Shown here: positions 17,230 to 26,026 of the stretch, one piece after another
Layout of the letters: every line of letters begins with the position of its first letter
Numbering within the stretch: the stretch's first letter is position 1
From: Actinacidiphila alni
GTDB taxonomy: Bacteria > Actinomycetota > Actinomycetes > Streptomycetales > Streptomycetaceae
DNA length: 64,000 nt
Direction of reading: 5' to 3'
Assembly: GCF_900112845.1 (NCBI RefSeq)
Contig: NZ_FONG01000008.1
Coordinates: 62,001 to 126,000 of the forward strand
The notes under the pieces: generated by a model
Seen by the model: the letters and a program-made list of their open reading frames with translations, nothing else
What the model was told of the DNA's origin: nothing
Databases searched by the model: none
Translations under genes and position numbers: made by a program

Positions 17230-18570
17230 CTAGGGCGTCGTGCCTCCGCTCAGCCAGGCCGTACGGGTCGCGGGCAGGCCCGCGGCGCCGTCCGCCGCGG
17301 TCCGGACCGCGAGCACCTGGTTGACGCCGATCCGGTTGCGTTCGAAGGCCACCGCGGAGGCCGCCATGTACAGCCGCCAGACCCGGGCCCGCCCGGCGGA
17401 GGTGGCCTTTGCCGCGGCCCCCCAGGCGCCCTCGAGATTGCGCACCCAGGCGCGCAGCGTCCGCCCGTAGTGCTCGCGCAGCGCCTCCACGTCCCGCACC
17501 TCGAAACCGGCCTCCTCCAGCCGGGACACGGTCGAGCCGACCGGCGACAGCTCACCGTCGGGGAAGACGTAGCGGTCGATGAACTCGTCGATGCGGTACG
17601 CCTGTTCGTCCCGCATCGGGCGGCGTGCGATCTGGTGGTTGAGCAGCCGGCCACCGGGCCGCAGCAGCGAGAAGAGCGTCTGCGCGTACTCGCGGTAGCG
17701 GTCGCTGCCGACGTGCTCGGCCATGCCGATGGACGAGATCGCGTCGTAGGGGCCGTCCTTGACGTCCCGGTAGTCCTGCACCCGGATCTCGATCCGGTCG
17801 GTGAGCCCGGCCTCGGCGATCCGCTTGCGGGCGTACGCGGCCTGCTCGGTGGAGAGGGTGACGCCAGTGGCGTGCACCCCGTAGTGCTCGGCCGCGTGCA
17901 GCACCATCGAGCCCCAGCCGCAGCCGACGTCCAGCAGCCGCTGGCCGGGCCGCAGCCCGAGCTTGCGGCAGACGAGGTCCAGCTTGGCGCGCTGGGCCTC
18001 CTCCAGCGTCGTCCGCTCGTCCTCCCACACCGCGCAGGAGTAGACCATGGAGGAGCCGAGGATCAGGGCGTAGAAGTCGTTGCCCACGTCGTAGTGGTGG
18101 GCGATGGCGGCCTTGTCGCGCGGCCGGGTGTGCGCGATGCCGGTCCGCCGGCGGACCTCCTCGGGCGGCGGCGCGGGCGGCAGTCCGGGACCCGCGAGGG
18201 CCAGCGCGGCGCGCGCGAGGCGGTACGTCTGCGGGTCGCGCAGGGCGCCGGCGGTACGGCGCAGCGCGGCGGCGGGGCCCGGCCGGGGGCCGTCGGGCTC
18301 CTCCCGCTCCCAGAACAGGCCGGACAGCAGGTCGAGCGCTTCGTAGAGGTCGCCGTCGACGTCGAGGTCACCGGCGACCCAGCCGCGGGCCAGGCCCAGT
18401 TCGCCGGGCTTCCACAGCATGCGGCGCAGCGCGCGGCGGCGCCGGACGACGAGGACGGGGGCGCCGGGCGGCCCGGCCTCGCTGCCGTCCCAGGCGCGTA
18501 CGCGGAGCGGGAACGGCGACGAGAGGGCGTGGTCGGCGAGTTCTACGATTCTGTGAGCCGCGTCAGCCAT
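17230..18570 (-). CDS. cfa: Cyclopropane-fatty-acyl-phospholipid synthase
   Basis: A 446-residue enzyme. The N-terminal lipid-binding region (about 1-160) is followed by the SAM-dependent core: LLDVGCGWGSMVLHAAEHYG motif I (about residue 205), GVTLS, then QDYRDV and SIGMAEHVG, and HQIARRPM. Reaction: methylene transfer from S-adenosylmethionine to the double bond of unsaturated phospholipid acyl chains at the inner membrane face. The start at 18570 (MADAAHR) is preferred over 18597. The stop is only 12 bp from the convergent DinB-like gene. The symbol rests on family recognition. Confidence 0.9.
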   Translation of the reverse strand: MADAAHRIVELADHALSSPFPLRVRAWDGSEAGPPGAPVLVVRRRRALRRMLWKPGELGLARGWVAGDLDVDGDLYEALDLLSGLFWEREEPDGPRPGPAAALRRTAGALRDPQTYRLARAALALAGPGLPPAPPPEEVRRRTGIAHTRPRDKAAIAHHYDVGNDFYALILGSSMVYSCAVWEDERTTLEEAQRAKLDLVCRKLGLRPGQRLLDVGCGWGSMVLHAAEHYGVHATGVTLSTEQAAYARKRIAEAGLTDRIEIRVQDYRDVKDGPYDAISSIGMAEHVGSDRYREYAQTLFSLLRPGGRLLNHQIARRPMRDEQAYRIDEFIDRYVFPDGELSPVGSTVSRLEEAGFEVRDVEALREHYGRTLRAWVRNLEGAWGAAAKATSAGRARVWRLYMAASAVAFERNRIGVNQVLAVRTAADGAAGLPATRTAWLSGGTTP

Positions 18571-18682
18571 GTTTCCGAGCGTACGACTGAAAAACACCCT
18601 CCGCTCAGAAATCTACATTGCGGATACACGCATTTTTCCCGGGGTCGCAGGAAGCCGTGGCCGGGCGGCGGTTCCTGACACG

Positions 18683-18722
18683 CCGAAGGGCGCCCGCACC
18701 ACGGATGGCGGGCGCCCTTCGG
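18683..18722 (-). terminator. Perfect 15-bp hairpin terminator after ndh
   Basis: CCGAAGGGCGCCCGC at 18683-18697 pairs exactly with 18708-18722 around a 10-nt loop, 47 bp beyond the ndh stop and upstream of cfa. Confidence 0.83.
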
Positions 18723-18769
18723 ACGTGTCGTGCGGAGCGGTACGGAACCGCGCGGCGGCGGGGAGAAGG

Positions 18770-20167
18770 TCAGGAAGCCTTGGCGGCTTCGGCCTTCTGC
18801 TCCGTCTTCGCGGCCGGGGCCGGGACCGCGGCGGCCGGGGCCGGGGCGGGCCTTGCGGCCTCGTAGAACTCCTCGCGCGGGTTCTCGATCGCGCCGAGCG
18901 AGACGACCTCGCGCTTGAGGAACATGCCGAGCGTCCAGTCGGCGAAGACCCGGATCTTGCGGTTCCAGGTCGGCACGGCCATGCCGTGGTAACCACGGTG
19001 CATGTACCAGGCCAGCCGACCCTTGACCTTGATCCTGGCCTTGCCGAAGACGATCATCGCGACGCCCTTGTGCAGGCCGAGACCGGCAACGGCGCCCTTG
19101 TTCGCGTGCTTGTAGTCCTGCTGCGGGAAGCCGCGCATCCCGGAGACCACGTTGTCGCCGAGCACCTTGGCCTGGCGCAGCGCGTGCTGGGCGTTCGGCG
19201 GGCACCAGGCGCCCTCGCCGGCGGCGAGGTCGGGGATCTGGGCGTTGTCGCCTGCGGCCCAGATGTAGTCGCTGCCCTGCACCTGGAGGGTGGGGGCGGT
19301 GTCCACGTGGCCGCGCGGGCCGAGCGGCAGGCCGAACCTCGCCAGCGCCGGGTTGGGCTTGACGCCCGCGGTCCACACGATCGTGGAGGCGTCGACCTCC
19401 AGGCCGTTGGCGAGCACCACGTGCTTGTCGACGCAGGACTTCATCGAGGTGCTGAGGTAGACCTCGATGCCGCGCTCGCGCAGGTGCTCAAGACCCCAGG
19501 TGCCCAGCTGCGGGCCGACCTCGGGGAGGATCTTGTCCGCGGCGTCCACGAGGATGAAGCGCATGTCCTCGCGCTTGACGTTCGGGTAGTACTTGGCCGC
19601 GTCGCGGGCCATGTCCTCGACCTCGCCGATGGTCTCCGCACCCGCGAAGCCGCCGCCGACGAAGACGAAGGTGAGCGCCTTGCGGCGGATCTCCTCGTCG
19701 GTCGTGGAGTCGGCCTTGTCGAGCTGCTCCAGGACGTGGTTGCGCAGGCCGATGGCCTCCTCCACGCCCTTCATGCCGATGCCGTTCTCGGCGAGGCCGG
19801 GGATCGGGAAGGTGCGGGAGACCGCGCCGAGCGCGATGATCAGGTAGTCGAACGGCAGCTCGTAGGACTCGCCCACGAGCGGCTCGACCGAGGCGACCTT
19901 GCGGTCCTGGTCGATGTCGACGACCCGGCCGGTGAGCACCTCGGCCCCGGGCAGCACGCGTCGCAGCGGGACGACGACGTGGCGCGGGGAGATGCTGCCG
20001 GCGGCAGTCTCAGGAAGGAAGGGCTGGTACGTCATGTACGAGCGCGGGTCGACGACCGTGACGGTCGCCTCGCCGTACCGCATCTTCTTCATGATGCGAC
20101 GCGCCGCGTACAGGCCGACGTAACCGCCGCCTACTACGAGGATCCGTGGACGCTCCGTGGTGCTCAT
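18770..20167 (-). CDS. ndh: Type II NADH:quinone dehydrogenase
   Basis: A 465-residue FAD enzyme. ADP-binding motif 1 is ILVVGGGYVGLYAARRI at residues 9-25; the second dinucleotide motif is FVFVGGGFAGAETIGEV for NADH; then TIVWTAGVKPNP and YIWAAGDNAQIPDL. A C-terminal amphipathic region anchors it at the membrane, and the end is an Ala/Pro/Lys tail. Reaction: NADH + quinone to NAD+ + quinol without proton pumping. Two Rex-like palindromes lie upstream (20201-20218, 20485-20500), suggesting NADH/NAD+-responsive repression. Position next to cfa matches my memory of S. coelicolor. Confidence 0.9.
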   Translation of the reverse strand: MSTTERPRILVVGGGYVGLYAARRIMKKMRYGEATVTVVDPRSYMTYQPFLPETAAGSISPRHVVVPLRRVLPGAEVLTGRVVDIDQDRKVASVEPLVGESYELPFDYLIIALGAVSRTFPIPGLAENGIGMKGVEEAIGLRNHVLEQLDKADSTTDEEIRRKALTFVFVGGGFAGAETIGEVEDMARDAAKYYPNVKREDMRFILVDAADKILPEVGPQLGTWGLEHLRERGIEVYLSTSMKSCVDKHVVLANGLEVDASTIVWTAGVKPNPALARFGLPLGPRGHVDTAPTLQVQGSDYIWAAGDNAQIPDLAAGEGAWCPPNAQHALRQAKVLGDNVVSGMRGFPQQDYKHANKGAVAGLGLHKGVAMIVFGKARIKVKGRLAWYMHRGYHGMAVPTWNRKIRVFADWTLGMFLKREVVSLGAIENPREEFYEAARPAPAPAAAVPAPAAKTEQKAEAAKAS

Positions 20168-20200
20168 GGCTCAAGTATTCAGCACGTCCCAGGGGGGTGC

Positions 20201-20218
20201 TCGTGAGCCCCTTCACAA
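20201..20218. promoter_or_regulatory. Rex-like operator, ndh-proximal
   Basis: TCGTGAGCCCCTTCACAA matches the recalled Rex consensus TTGTGAACGCGTTCACAA at 14 of 18 positions. It lies 34 bp upstream of the ndh start. Rex represses respiratory genes when NAD+ is high. Confidence 0.55.
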
Positions 20219-20484
20219 GGGTCTGGACACCCTGTGCTACCCTGCCCGGCTTCACCTTCGGCACCGATCTGACCTGCGGGAACCTCTCCCTCCGCCGATG
20301 CCCCGCACCCCCGGCGGCGCACCCTTGCCCACGCCTCTGAACAGCGCCGATCGATCACCGGCCACTCCCCCGCCGCCCCGCGTCCGGCCGTCCGTCACAC
20401 GTCTGAAACACGCTTCCACCAAGGAATCCCGGGGTTTGAACCGTCCACACCTTGGATTTTTTGGGCCGCGCGGCGGGAACTTCA

Positions 20485-20500
20485 TGTGAAGAGTTTCACA
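20485..20500. promoter_or_regulatory. Rex-like operator, distal
   Basis: TGTGAA-GAGT-TTCACA, with perfect 6-bp arms and the 4-bp spacer typical of Rex sites; an A precedes and an A follows. It lies 318 bp upstream of the ndh start and 85 bp past the NACHT gene stop, so the ndh transcript may start far upstream. Confidence 0.6.
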
Positions 20501-20584
20501 AAGCTTTTCCGGAGTGCGTCCCTCCGGGTGGGTCGTGGCGGCCCCGGCGGCCGGTCCGGGCCCGTTCCGGCCGCGTCCCCGCCC

Positions 20585-23410
20585 TCACCTCCAGAACTTC
20601 GGCAGCTCCAGGTCGATCGCGGGGCCGGACGTACGGAGCCCCGCGCGCCACCGGGTCAGATCGGCGTCCGCGTGCCTCCCGCGCACGTGCAGCGTCAAGG
20701 TCTCCAGCCGCGGAAAGCGGTCCGTCAGCTCTCCCGGGTCGATGTCCGCGGGGCCGGCGTACAGGCTCAGCCGCCGCACCTGGCGCCGGGCCCGGTCCGG
20801 CCACCGCGCCATGAGCTGCCAGGCGGTGCGGCCGCAGTCCGGGCAGCCGCGCTCGTAGAAGGACAGCTCCTGGAACTCCCGCACGCCGAGCGCCAGCAGC
20901 GCGTCGTGCCGGACCGGGCCCTTGATCACCAGGGTGCGCAGCTTCGGCGGCAGTTCGAGCCCGGGCAGCCCGGGGCCGGGGTGCAGCAGATGGAGCGAAC
21001 GCAGGGCGGTCAGCCGGCCGATCACCGCGTAGTCGGCGGCCCGGCCGGTCACCCACAGCTCCTTGAGGCCGGCGATCTTGTCGACGTGCTCCAGCAGGTG
21101 CGGCTCGGAGTCGAACCGACCCAGGCTCAGCGGGCCCGCCCACGGCAGCTTCGACAGCACGCACCGGGCGAATTCGGTCCGGTCGAACTCCGGCCACATG
21201 CCGGTCAGCTGATGTTCCGTCATCGGATCGGCGCACTCGGCGTAACCCGCCAGTACCCGTATCGCGGAGGCGCCGCCGACGAGGCGGGCGGTGTGCAGCA
21301 CCGCCTGCGTCTCGTGCGGTTCGAGGCCGGCCCGCGGTCCCGGCAGCAGGTCGAGCACCACTTCACCGAGGCTCGCGAGGGCCGCGGCGTGGTGGTGGTC
21401 CTGCGGCGGGATCAGCCGCTCGGCGCGCCGCCCCACCTCGCGGCGCAGGCCGCGGTCGAGCGACACACCCGCGGAGGCGGCGCTGCTGACGCAGTCGACG
21501 GCCAGCACCGTGAGCCGCAGCCGGTGTTCCTCCTCCTTGTCGGCACGCTCAAGCAGCGACCGCACCAGTTGGTTGCCCTCGGAGTCGCGGGCGCGCCCCG
21601 CCACCATCACCACCACGTCCTGCCACTGGTCCTCGTGCGCCTGCCCGACCAGGAATTCCAGATCCCCGTCGTTGAGCAACTGGGCCGCCGCCAGATACTC
21701 CTGGAAGGTGCGGTGCACGAAGCTCACCCGGTCCACGGCCGGGCGTTTGAGCAGGCCGGTACGTTCCAGCAGCTGGTCGGCCACCTGCTCGGCGTCGTAC
21801 CGCTGCGGCCCGCTCCCGAGCGCGGCCTCCCGTGCGGTCTGCGGGGCGATCTCGTCGAGGTAGGCGCCGACCCGGTCGGCGAACTGCCGGAAGGACACCT
21901 CCGTCAGGTCGTTGCGGAGCATCCAGTACGCGAGCCTGCGCAGCAGCATCTCCTGCACGCCGCTGAGCAGCCGCGGCCCCTGCGTCACGACATTGCGCTG
22001 CTGGTCCCGGCGGACGAGCAGCATCTCCAGGGCCGCTTCGAACAACTTCAGCCGCCCGTCAGGGAGTTGCATGTCCCGGTCCCAGTGCAGCGCGCACAAC
22101 AGGGCGCACATCAGCGGATTCCCGGCCAGCCGCCGCAGCTCGCGGCGCTCGGCGAGGCTGCGCAGGAGCGCGTCCTCGTACAGGTGCAGGCGCGTGATCT
22201 CCTCGGGGTCCCGCGTGGTGGAGCGCATCGTGCTGTGCCAGTACGCGATGAACTGGTTCTGGTCCTGCTGGCTCATCGGGGCCAGTTCGAAGGACCGGAA
22301 GTCGAGGTCGGCCAGCCACGATTCGTCCACGGCCGCCTGCCGCGAGGTGATCACGTACCGGCAGTCCGGATACAGGCTGGTCCATTCGCGCAGCCAGCGC
22401 CGTACGTAGCCCCGGCGGGCCGCCGGGAGTTCGTCCACCCCGTCGATCAGCATCAGGGCGCGCCCGGCCTCAAGCTCTTTCCTGACCAGGCCGTCCGGGG
22501 CGGCGTCCGCGAGCGCCCCGGCGGTGCATTCGAGGAACTCCTCGGGAGAGGAGGGCAGTTCGCGTTCCGCGAAGTGCCGCAGCGGCAGGAAGAACGGCGT
22601 CGTGTCCGTCCATTCGGGGCCGAACGGCTCCGGCAGGTCCTTGCGGGCCGCGCCGACGGCCAGCCACTTCTCCAGTGTGGTCTTGCCCGTTCCCGCGTCG
22701 CCGCGGATCAGCGTCCGCGGCACCCTGTTGATCGCCTGCTCCACCCGCAGGGTGTCCTGGGCCTGCGACGAGTCGTCCCCCGCCGCCTCCCGGGCGGGCC
22801 CGCGGTCGATATGACGGGACGTCAGGCGGTTGTCGGCGACGAAGTCCGTGGCCCCGCGGCGGCCCCGCTCGACGCTGAGGCTGATGTACGACGTGCTCAT
22901 CGGATAGCGGAACTCCGGCCGCCGCAGCGTCACGCCGAACAGCTCCATCGTGTCCAGGTCCGCCGCCACGAACTCCTTGTATTTCGTGAGGAATTCGTGC
23001 TCCGCCGGACTTCGCCGGTACGCCTCGGAGCCGGCCGCGTCCGTCGCGGGCGGAGCCGGTACGGCGGCGGCGCGCTCGGCCGGTCTCCGGTTGATCCTGG
23101 AGTAGCTCCGGGAGGACTTGGCCCTTTCCCACTGCTGTCTGCATTCGCTTCGCACCGCCGCCAGCCGGGCCTGATCGCCCTTGCCGTGCAGGACGCACGC
23201 CTGCGCGATCGACAGCGCGTCGTCCAGTGACGGCAGGCTCGTGCCCGTGAACGCCTTGTGCACCGTCGACTTGGGAACGAGCCGCCCCCGCCGGACGCCG
23301 CCGGTCAGCTGCGAAAGCACTTGGAACGACGGCTCCCCCACCCCGATCCGCAGCTTCCTGAGCCACTCCGCGAACCTCTCCTCCGGCATGAAGCCGTCCA
23401 CCTGCGCCAT
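20585..23410 (-). CDS. HTH-NACHT-LRR-like STAND ATPase (bacterial NLR)
   Basis: A 941-residue protein. Residues about 10-90 form an actinobacterial helix-turn-helix-like domain (RFAEWLRKLRIG, LVPKSTVHKAFTG, LPSLDDALSIAQAC). The NACHT NTPase follows: Walker A GDAGTGKTTL at 237-246, Walker B ALMLIDGVDELP at 318-329, sensor YVITSR, the winged-helix region GNPLMCALLCALH and the signature FVHRTFQEYLAAAQLL. The C-terminal 250 residues read as leucine-rich (LKELWV, LRSLHLLHP, LRTLVI, LRRLSLY, LETLTLHV). The start at 23410 has GGTGAGGA just upstream. Known family: bacterial NACHT proteins include anti-phage defence proteins. Function here is inferred; no effector nuclease or protease domain is recognisable. 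It diverges from a methyltransferase across 144 bp. Confidence 0.88.
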   Translation of the reverse strand: MAQVDGFMPEERFAEWLRKLRIGVGEPSFQVLSQLTGGVRRGRLVPKSTVHKAFTGTSLPSLDDALSIAQACVLHGKGDQARLAAVRSECRQQWERAKSSRSYSRINRRPAERAAAVPAPPATDAAGSEAYRRSPAEHEFLTKYKEFVAADLDTMELFGVTLRRPEFRYPMSTSYISLSVERGRRGATDFVADNRLTSRHIDRGPAREAAGDDSSQAQDTLRVEQAINRVPRTLIRGDAGTGKTTLEKWLAVGAARKDLPEPFGPEWTDTTPFFLPLRHFAERELPSSPEEFLECTAGALADAAPDGLVRKELEAGRALMLIDGVDELPAARRGYVRRWLREWTSLYPDCRYVITSRQAAVDESWLADLDFRSFELAPMSQQDQNQFIAYWHSTMRSTTRDPEEITRLHLYEDALLRSLAERRELRRLAGNPLMCALLCALHWDRDMQLPDGRLKLFEAALEMLLVRRDQQRNVVTQGPRLLSGVQEMLLRRLAYWMLRNDLTEVSFRQFADRVGAYLDEIAPQTAREAALGSGPQRYDAEQVADQLLERTGLLKRPAVDRVSFVHRTFQEYLAAAQLLNDGDLEFLVGQAHEDQWQDVVVMVAGRARDSEGNQLVRSLLERADKEEEHRLRLTVLAVDCVSSAASAGVSLDRGLRREVGRRAERLIPPQDHHHAAALASLGEVVLDLLPGPRAGLEPHETQAVLHTARLVGGASAIRVLAGYAECADPMTEHQLTGMWPEFDRTEFARCVLSKLPWAGPLSLGRFDSEPHLLEHVDKIAGLKELWVTGRAADYAVIGRLTALRSLHLLHPGPGLPGLELPPKLRTLVIKGPVRHDALLALGVREFQELSFYERGCPDCGRTAWQLMARWPDRARRQVRRLSLYAGPADIDPGELTDRFPRLETLTLHVRGRHADADLTRWRAGLRTSGPAIDLELPKFWR

Positions 23411-23554
23411 TCCTCACCGTCCCGGTCCACCGCCGACGCCCGGTCCCGTCCAGCGACGTCCACGTCCGTCCAGCTTCGTCCCGCCCGCTGGACCCGCCGC
23501 TCCCGCGGCTCCGCTAATCGTCTTCAGGCACAAGAGACTTCAGGAGCGGAAAAC

Positions 23555-24466
23555 GTGACGATCATCGACACCGCGGCGTCCGCCGTGACGGCGCTCGCGG
23601 CGCTGCTCGACCTCGGACTGCGCGTCCGCGAGGCGCGGGACACGGACCGGGACACGACCCGTGAGACGGCCCGGGAAACTCGGGAAAGCGGGCCGGGCGC
23701 GGCGCCGGAAGGCCCCTCGGCGGGCCGGGGCGGGGGTGTGCGCGGCCGTACGGGCGGGACCGGGGAGGACGTGCTGCGGCTGCTCGACGGGCTGTTCGTG
23801 CCGGAGGCGGACCGCTGGACGGCGGACGGCGCCGGCTGGTGGGACGGGTTCTACGCGGACCGGGAGCGCGGCGTGCCCTTCTTCGCCGCCAAGCCCGACG
23901 AGAACCTGGTGTCGTATCTCGACCGCGGTCTCGTGCGGCCCGGCCGGGCGCTGGACCTGGGGTGCGGGCCCGGGCGCAACGCGCTGCTGCTGGCCGGGCG
24001 CGGCTTCACCGTGGACGCCGTCGATCTGTCGCCCGCCGCCGTGGCATGGGCGCGGGAGCGGGCCCGCGAGGCCGGCGCGGACATCGGCTTCCGGGTCCAG
24101 GACGCCTTCGCGACCGGCCCGGACGCGCTCACCGGCCCGTACGACCTGATCTGCGACTCCGGCTGCTTCCACCATCTGCCGCCGCACCGCAGGGTCAGCT
24201 ATCTGGCGCTGCTCGACCGCGTCCTCGCGCCCGGCGGCCATCTCGCGCTGTCCTGCTTCGCGGCGGGCGCGATGGGCTCGGAACTGCCGGACGCCGCCTT
24301 CTACCGGGAGGGCGTGCTGCACGGCGGCCTCGCGTACGGCCCGGAGTCGCTGCGCCGGATCTTCACGGGGCTGACCGAGGTCGAACTGCGCCGGATGCGC
24401 GACGAGCCGCCGGACTCGCCGCACTTCGGCGAGCCCTTCCTGTGGACGGCGCTCTTCCGCTGCTAG
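23555..24466 (+). CDS. SAM-dependent methyltransferase with N-terminal extension
   Basis: A 303-residue protein. The class I methyltransferase domain starts near residue 73 (DVLRLLDGLFVPEADRW). Motif I is LDLGCGPGRNALLLAGRG at about 133-150, then VDAVDLSPAAVAWARER, and the CFHHLPPHRR region. The first 70 residues are atypical: a hydrophobic helix (SAVTALAALLDLGLRV), then an Arg/Glu/Thr stretch with repeated RET steps and a Gly-rich linker. Relatives I recall begin near residue 70. The GTG at 23555 has AGGAG 9 bp upstream, so the extension appears real. The stop overlaps the convergent ppx stop in a shared CTAG. The substrate is unknown; divergent pairing with the NACHT gene suggests co-inheritance. 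Confidence 0.83.
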   Translation: MTIIDTAASAVTALAALLDLGLRVREARDTDRDTTRETARETRESGPGAAPEGPSAGRGGGVRGRTGGTGEDVLRLLDGLFVPEADRWTADGAGWWDGFYADRERGVPFFAAKPDENLVSYLDRGLVRPGRALDLGCGPGRNALLLAGRGFTVDAVDLSPAAVAWARERAREAGADIGFRVQDAFATGPDALTGPYDLICDSGCFHHLPPHRRVSYLALLDRVLAPGGHLALSCFAAGAMGSELPDAAFYREGVLHGGLAYGPESLRRIFTGLTEVELRRMRDEPPDSPHFGEPFLWTALFRC

Positions 24467-25428
24467 GCCGCGGCTTCGACCAGGCTGTAGGCGATCCCGT
24501 CGAGGATGTCGTGCTCGCTGACCACGACCTCCTTCGCGCCGGTCCGCTCCATGATCCGCAGCAGGACCGAGGCGCCCGCGCCGATCACGTCGACCCGGCC
24601 CTCGTGCATCACCGGGATCGCCGCCCGTTCGGCGTGCGTGGCGGCCAGCAGCCGCTCGGTGATCGCGGCGACCTGCCCGACGGTGACGCGGGAGTGGTGG
24701 ATCGCGGCGGAGTCGTACTCCGGCAGATCGAGCGCGATGGCCGCGACCGTGGTGACGGACCCGGCCAGGCCCACGAGCGTACGGGCGCGGTCCAGCGGTA
24801 CGGCGGCGGCCGCGTCGTCCAGGGCCGCGTCGATGTCGGCGCGGATCGCGGCGATCCGGTCGGGGGTCGGCGGGTCCACGACGGCACCGTCGGCCACCAG
24901 ATGCCGTTCGGTCAGCCGGACGCAGCCGATGTCCACCGAGCGGGCGGCGGTCACCGTGTCCTCGCCGAGCACGAATTCGGTGGAGCCGCCGCCGATGTCC
25001 ACCACCAGATAGGGCGTCTCCAGCGCCTGCCCGCCGGTCAGCCCCCGGGTGGCGCCGGTGAAGGAGAACGCGGCCTCCTGGTCACCGCTGATCACCTCGG
25101 GCTCGACGCCCAGGATGCCGACGACGCCGCGCACGAAGTCGTCGCGGTTGTCCGCGTCGCGCGAGGCGGACGTGGCCACGAAGCGGATCCGCTCCACGGG
25201 CACACCGTGCTCGCGGATCACCTCGGCGTACTCCCGGCAGGCGGTGAAGGTCCGTTCCAGCGCCTCGGGGGCGAGCCGGCCGGTGCGGTCCACGCCCTGG
25301 CCGAGCCGGACGATCCGCATCCGCCGGTCGAGGTCGGTCAGCGCGCCGGTCGCGGGGTCGATGTCGGCGACGAGCAGCCGGATCGAATTCGTCCCGCAGT
25401 CGATCGCGGCGACCCGCACGGACGTCAC
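24463..25428 (-). CDS. ppx: Exopolyphosphatase/guanosine pentaphosphatase
   Basis: A 321-residue ASKHA-fold enzyme: AAIDCGTNSIRLLVADI (phosphate 1) at 6-22, VATSASRDADN, then VVDIGGGSTEFVLG (phosphate 2), GLAGSVTTVAAI, and the C-terminal GAGASVLLRIMER. Reaction: hydrolysis of terminal phosphate from polyphosphate and/or pppGpp to ppGpp. The length matches the short actinobacterial Ppx/GppA form that lacks the C-terminal HD-like domain of E. coli Ppx. The GTG start at 25428 overlaps the DUF501 stop by 4 bp (GTGA), indicating translational coupling in the DUF501-ppx operon. Confidence 0.92.
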   Translation of the reverse strand: MTSVRVAAIDCGTNSIRLLVADIDPATGALTDLDRRMRIVRLGQGVDRTGRLAPEALERTFTACREYAEVIREHGVPVERIRFVATSASRDADNRDDFVRGVVGILGVEPEVISGDQEAAFSFTGATRGLTGGQALETPYLVVDIGGGSTEFVLGEDTVTAARSVDIGCVRLTERHLVADGAVVDPPTPDRIAAIRADIDAALDDAAAAVPLDRARTLVGLAGSVTTVAAIALDLPEYDSAAIHHSRVTVGQVAAITERLLAATHAERAAIPVMHEGRVDVIGAGASVLLRIMERTGAKEVVVSEHDILDGIAYSLVEAAA

Positions 25429-25958
25429 GAGGTCTCCCCGGCGGTCTCCGGACCGACGCACGGGCCCTTGGCCCACCACTCTGGCAGCATCGCGATCGCC
25501 TCGTCGCCGAGCGGGTTGACGCCGGGGCCCGCGGCCAGCGCGTGACCGACCAGGACGTGCAGGCACTTCACACGGTCCGGCATGCCGCCGGCGCTGGGGA
25601 AGCCCTCCAGCACCTCGATCGCGTCGCGGCGCGCGATGTAGTCCTCGTGCGCGGCCCGGTAGGCGGCGGCCAGCTCCTCGTCCTCGGCGAGCCGCGCGGT
25701 CATCGTCTTCATGACGCCGTCCGCCTCCAGCGTGCCGATCGCGGACGCGGCCCGCGGGCAGGTCAGGTAGTACAGCGTCGGGAAGGGCGTGCCGTCCTCC
25801 AGCCGCGGCTGCGTCTCGACCACGTCGGGGTTGCCGCAGGGGCAGCGGTGCGCGATGGCCCGCAGGCCGCGCGGCGGACGGCCGAGCTGCGCCTTGAAGG
25901 CGGCGACGTCCGCCTCGGTGGGCGGGGTGGACGGGGTCGGTGCGGGGTGCTTCGTCAT
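25425..25958 (-). CDS. DUF501 family protein
   Basis: A 177-residue actinobacterial DUF501 protein: FKAQLGRPPRGLRAIAHRC, CGNPDVVETQPRL, FPTLYYLTCP, SRLEADGVM-like (ASAIGTLEADGVMK), and the C-terminal PDRVKCLHVLVGHALA with GDEAIA. The cysteines in HRCPCGNP are conserved in the family. Function unknown; in actinobacteria it is conserved between divIC and ppx, as here, and overlaps ppx by 4 bp. Confidence 0.9.
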   Translation of the reverse strand: MTKHPAPTPSTPPTEADVAAFKAQLGRPPRGLRAIAHRCPCGNPDVVETQPRLEDGTPFPTLYYLTCPRAASAIGTLEADGVMKTMTARLAEDEELAAAYRAAHEDYIARRDAIEVLEGFPSAGGMPDRVKCLHVLVGHALAAGPGVNPLGDEAIAMLPEWWAKGPCVGPETAGETS

Positions 25959-26026
25959 GAGCCGTTCTGGGTCGGAGGAGGGCGGTACGGGGTCCGGGAG
26001 GGGACGGGGGCGGGGACGCCGGGTGA

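Larger units (their letters stand above)
20168..20584. other. 417-bp ndh upstream region, no gene
   Basis: It holds the two Rex-like palindromes and a 24-nt near-palindrome at about 20549-20572 (GGCCGGTCCGGG and its mate) that may terminate the NACHT transcript. No open frame here has a ribosome site or coding bias. Confidence 0.5.
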
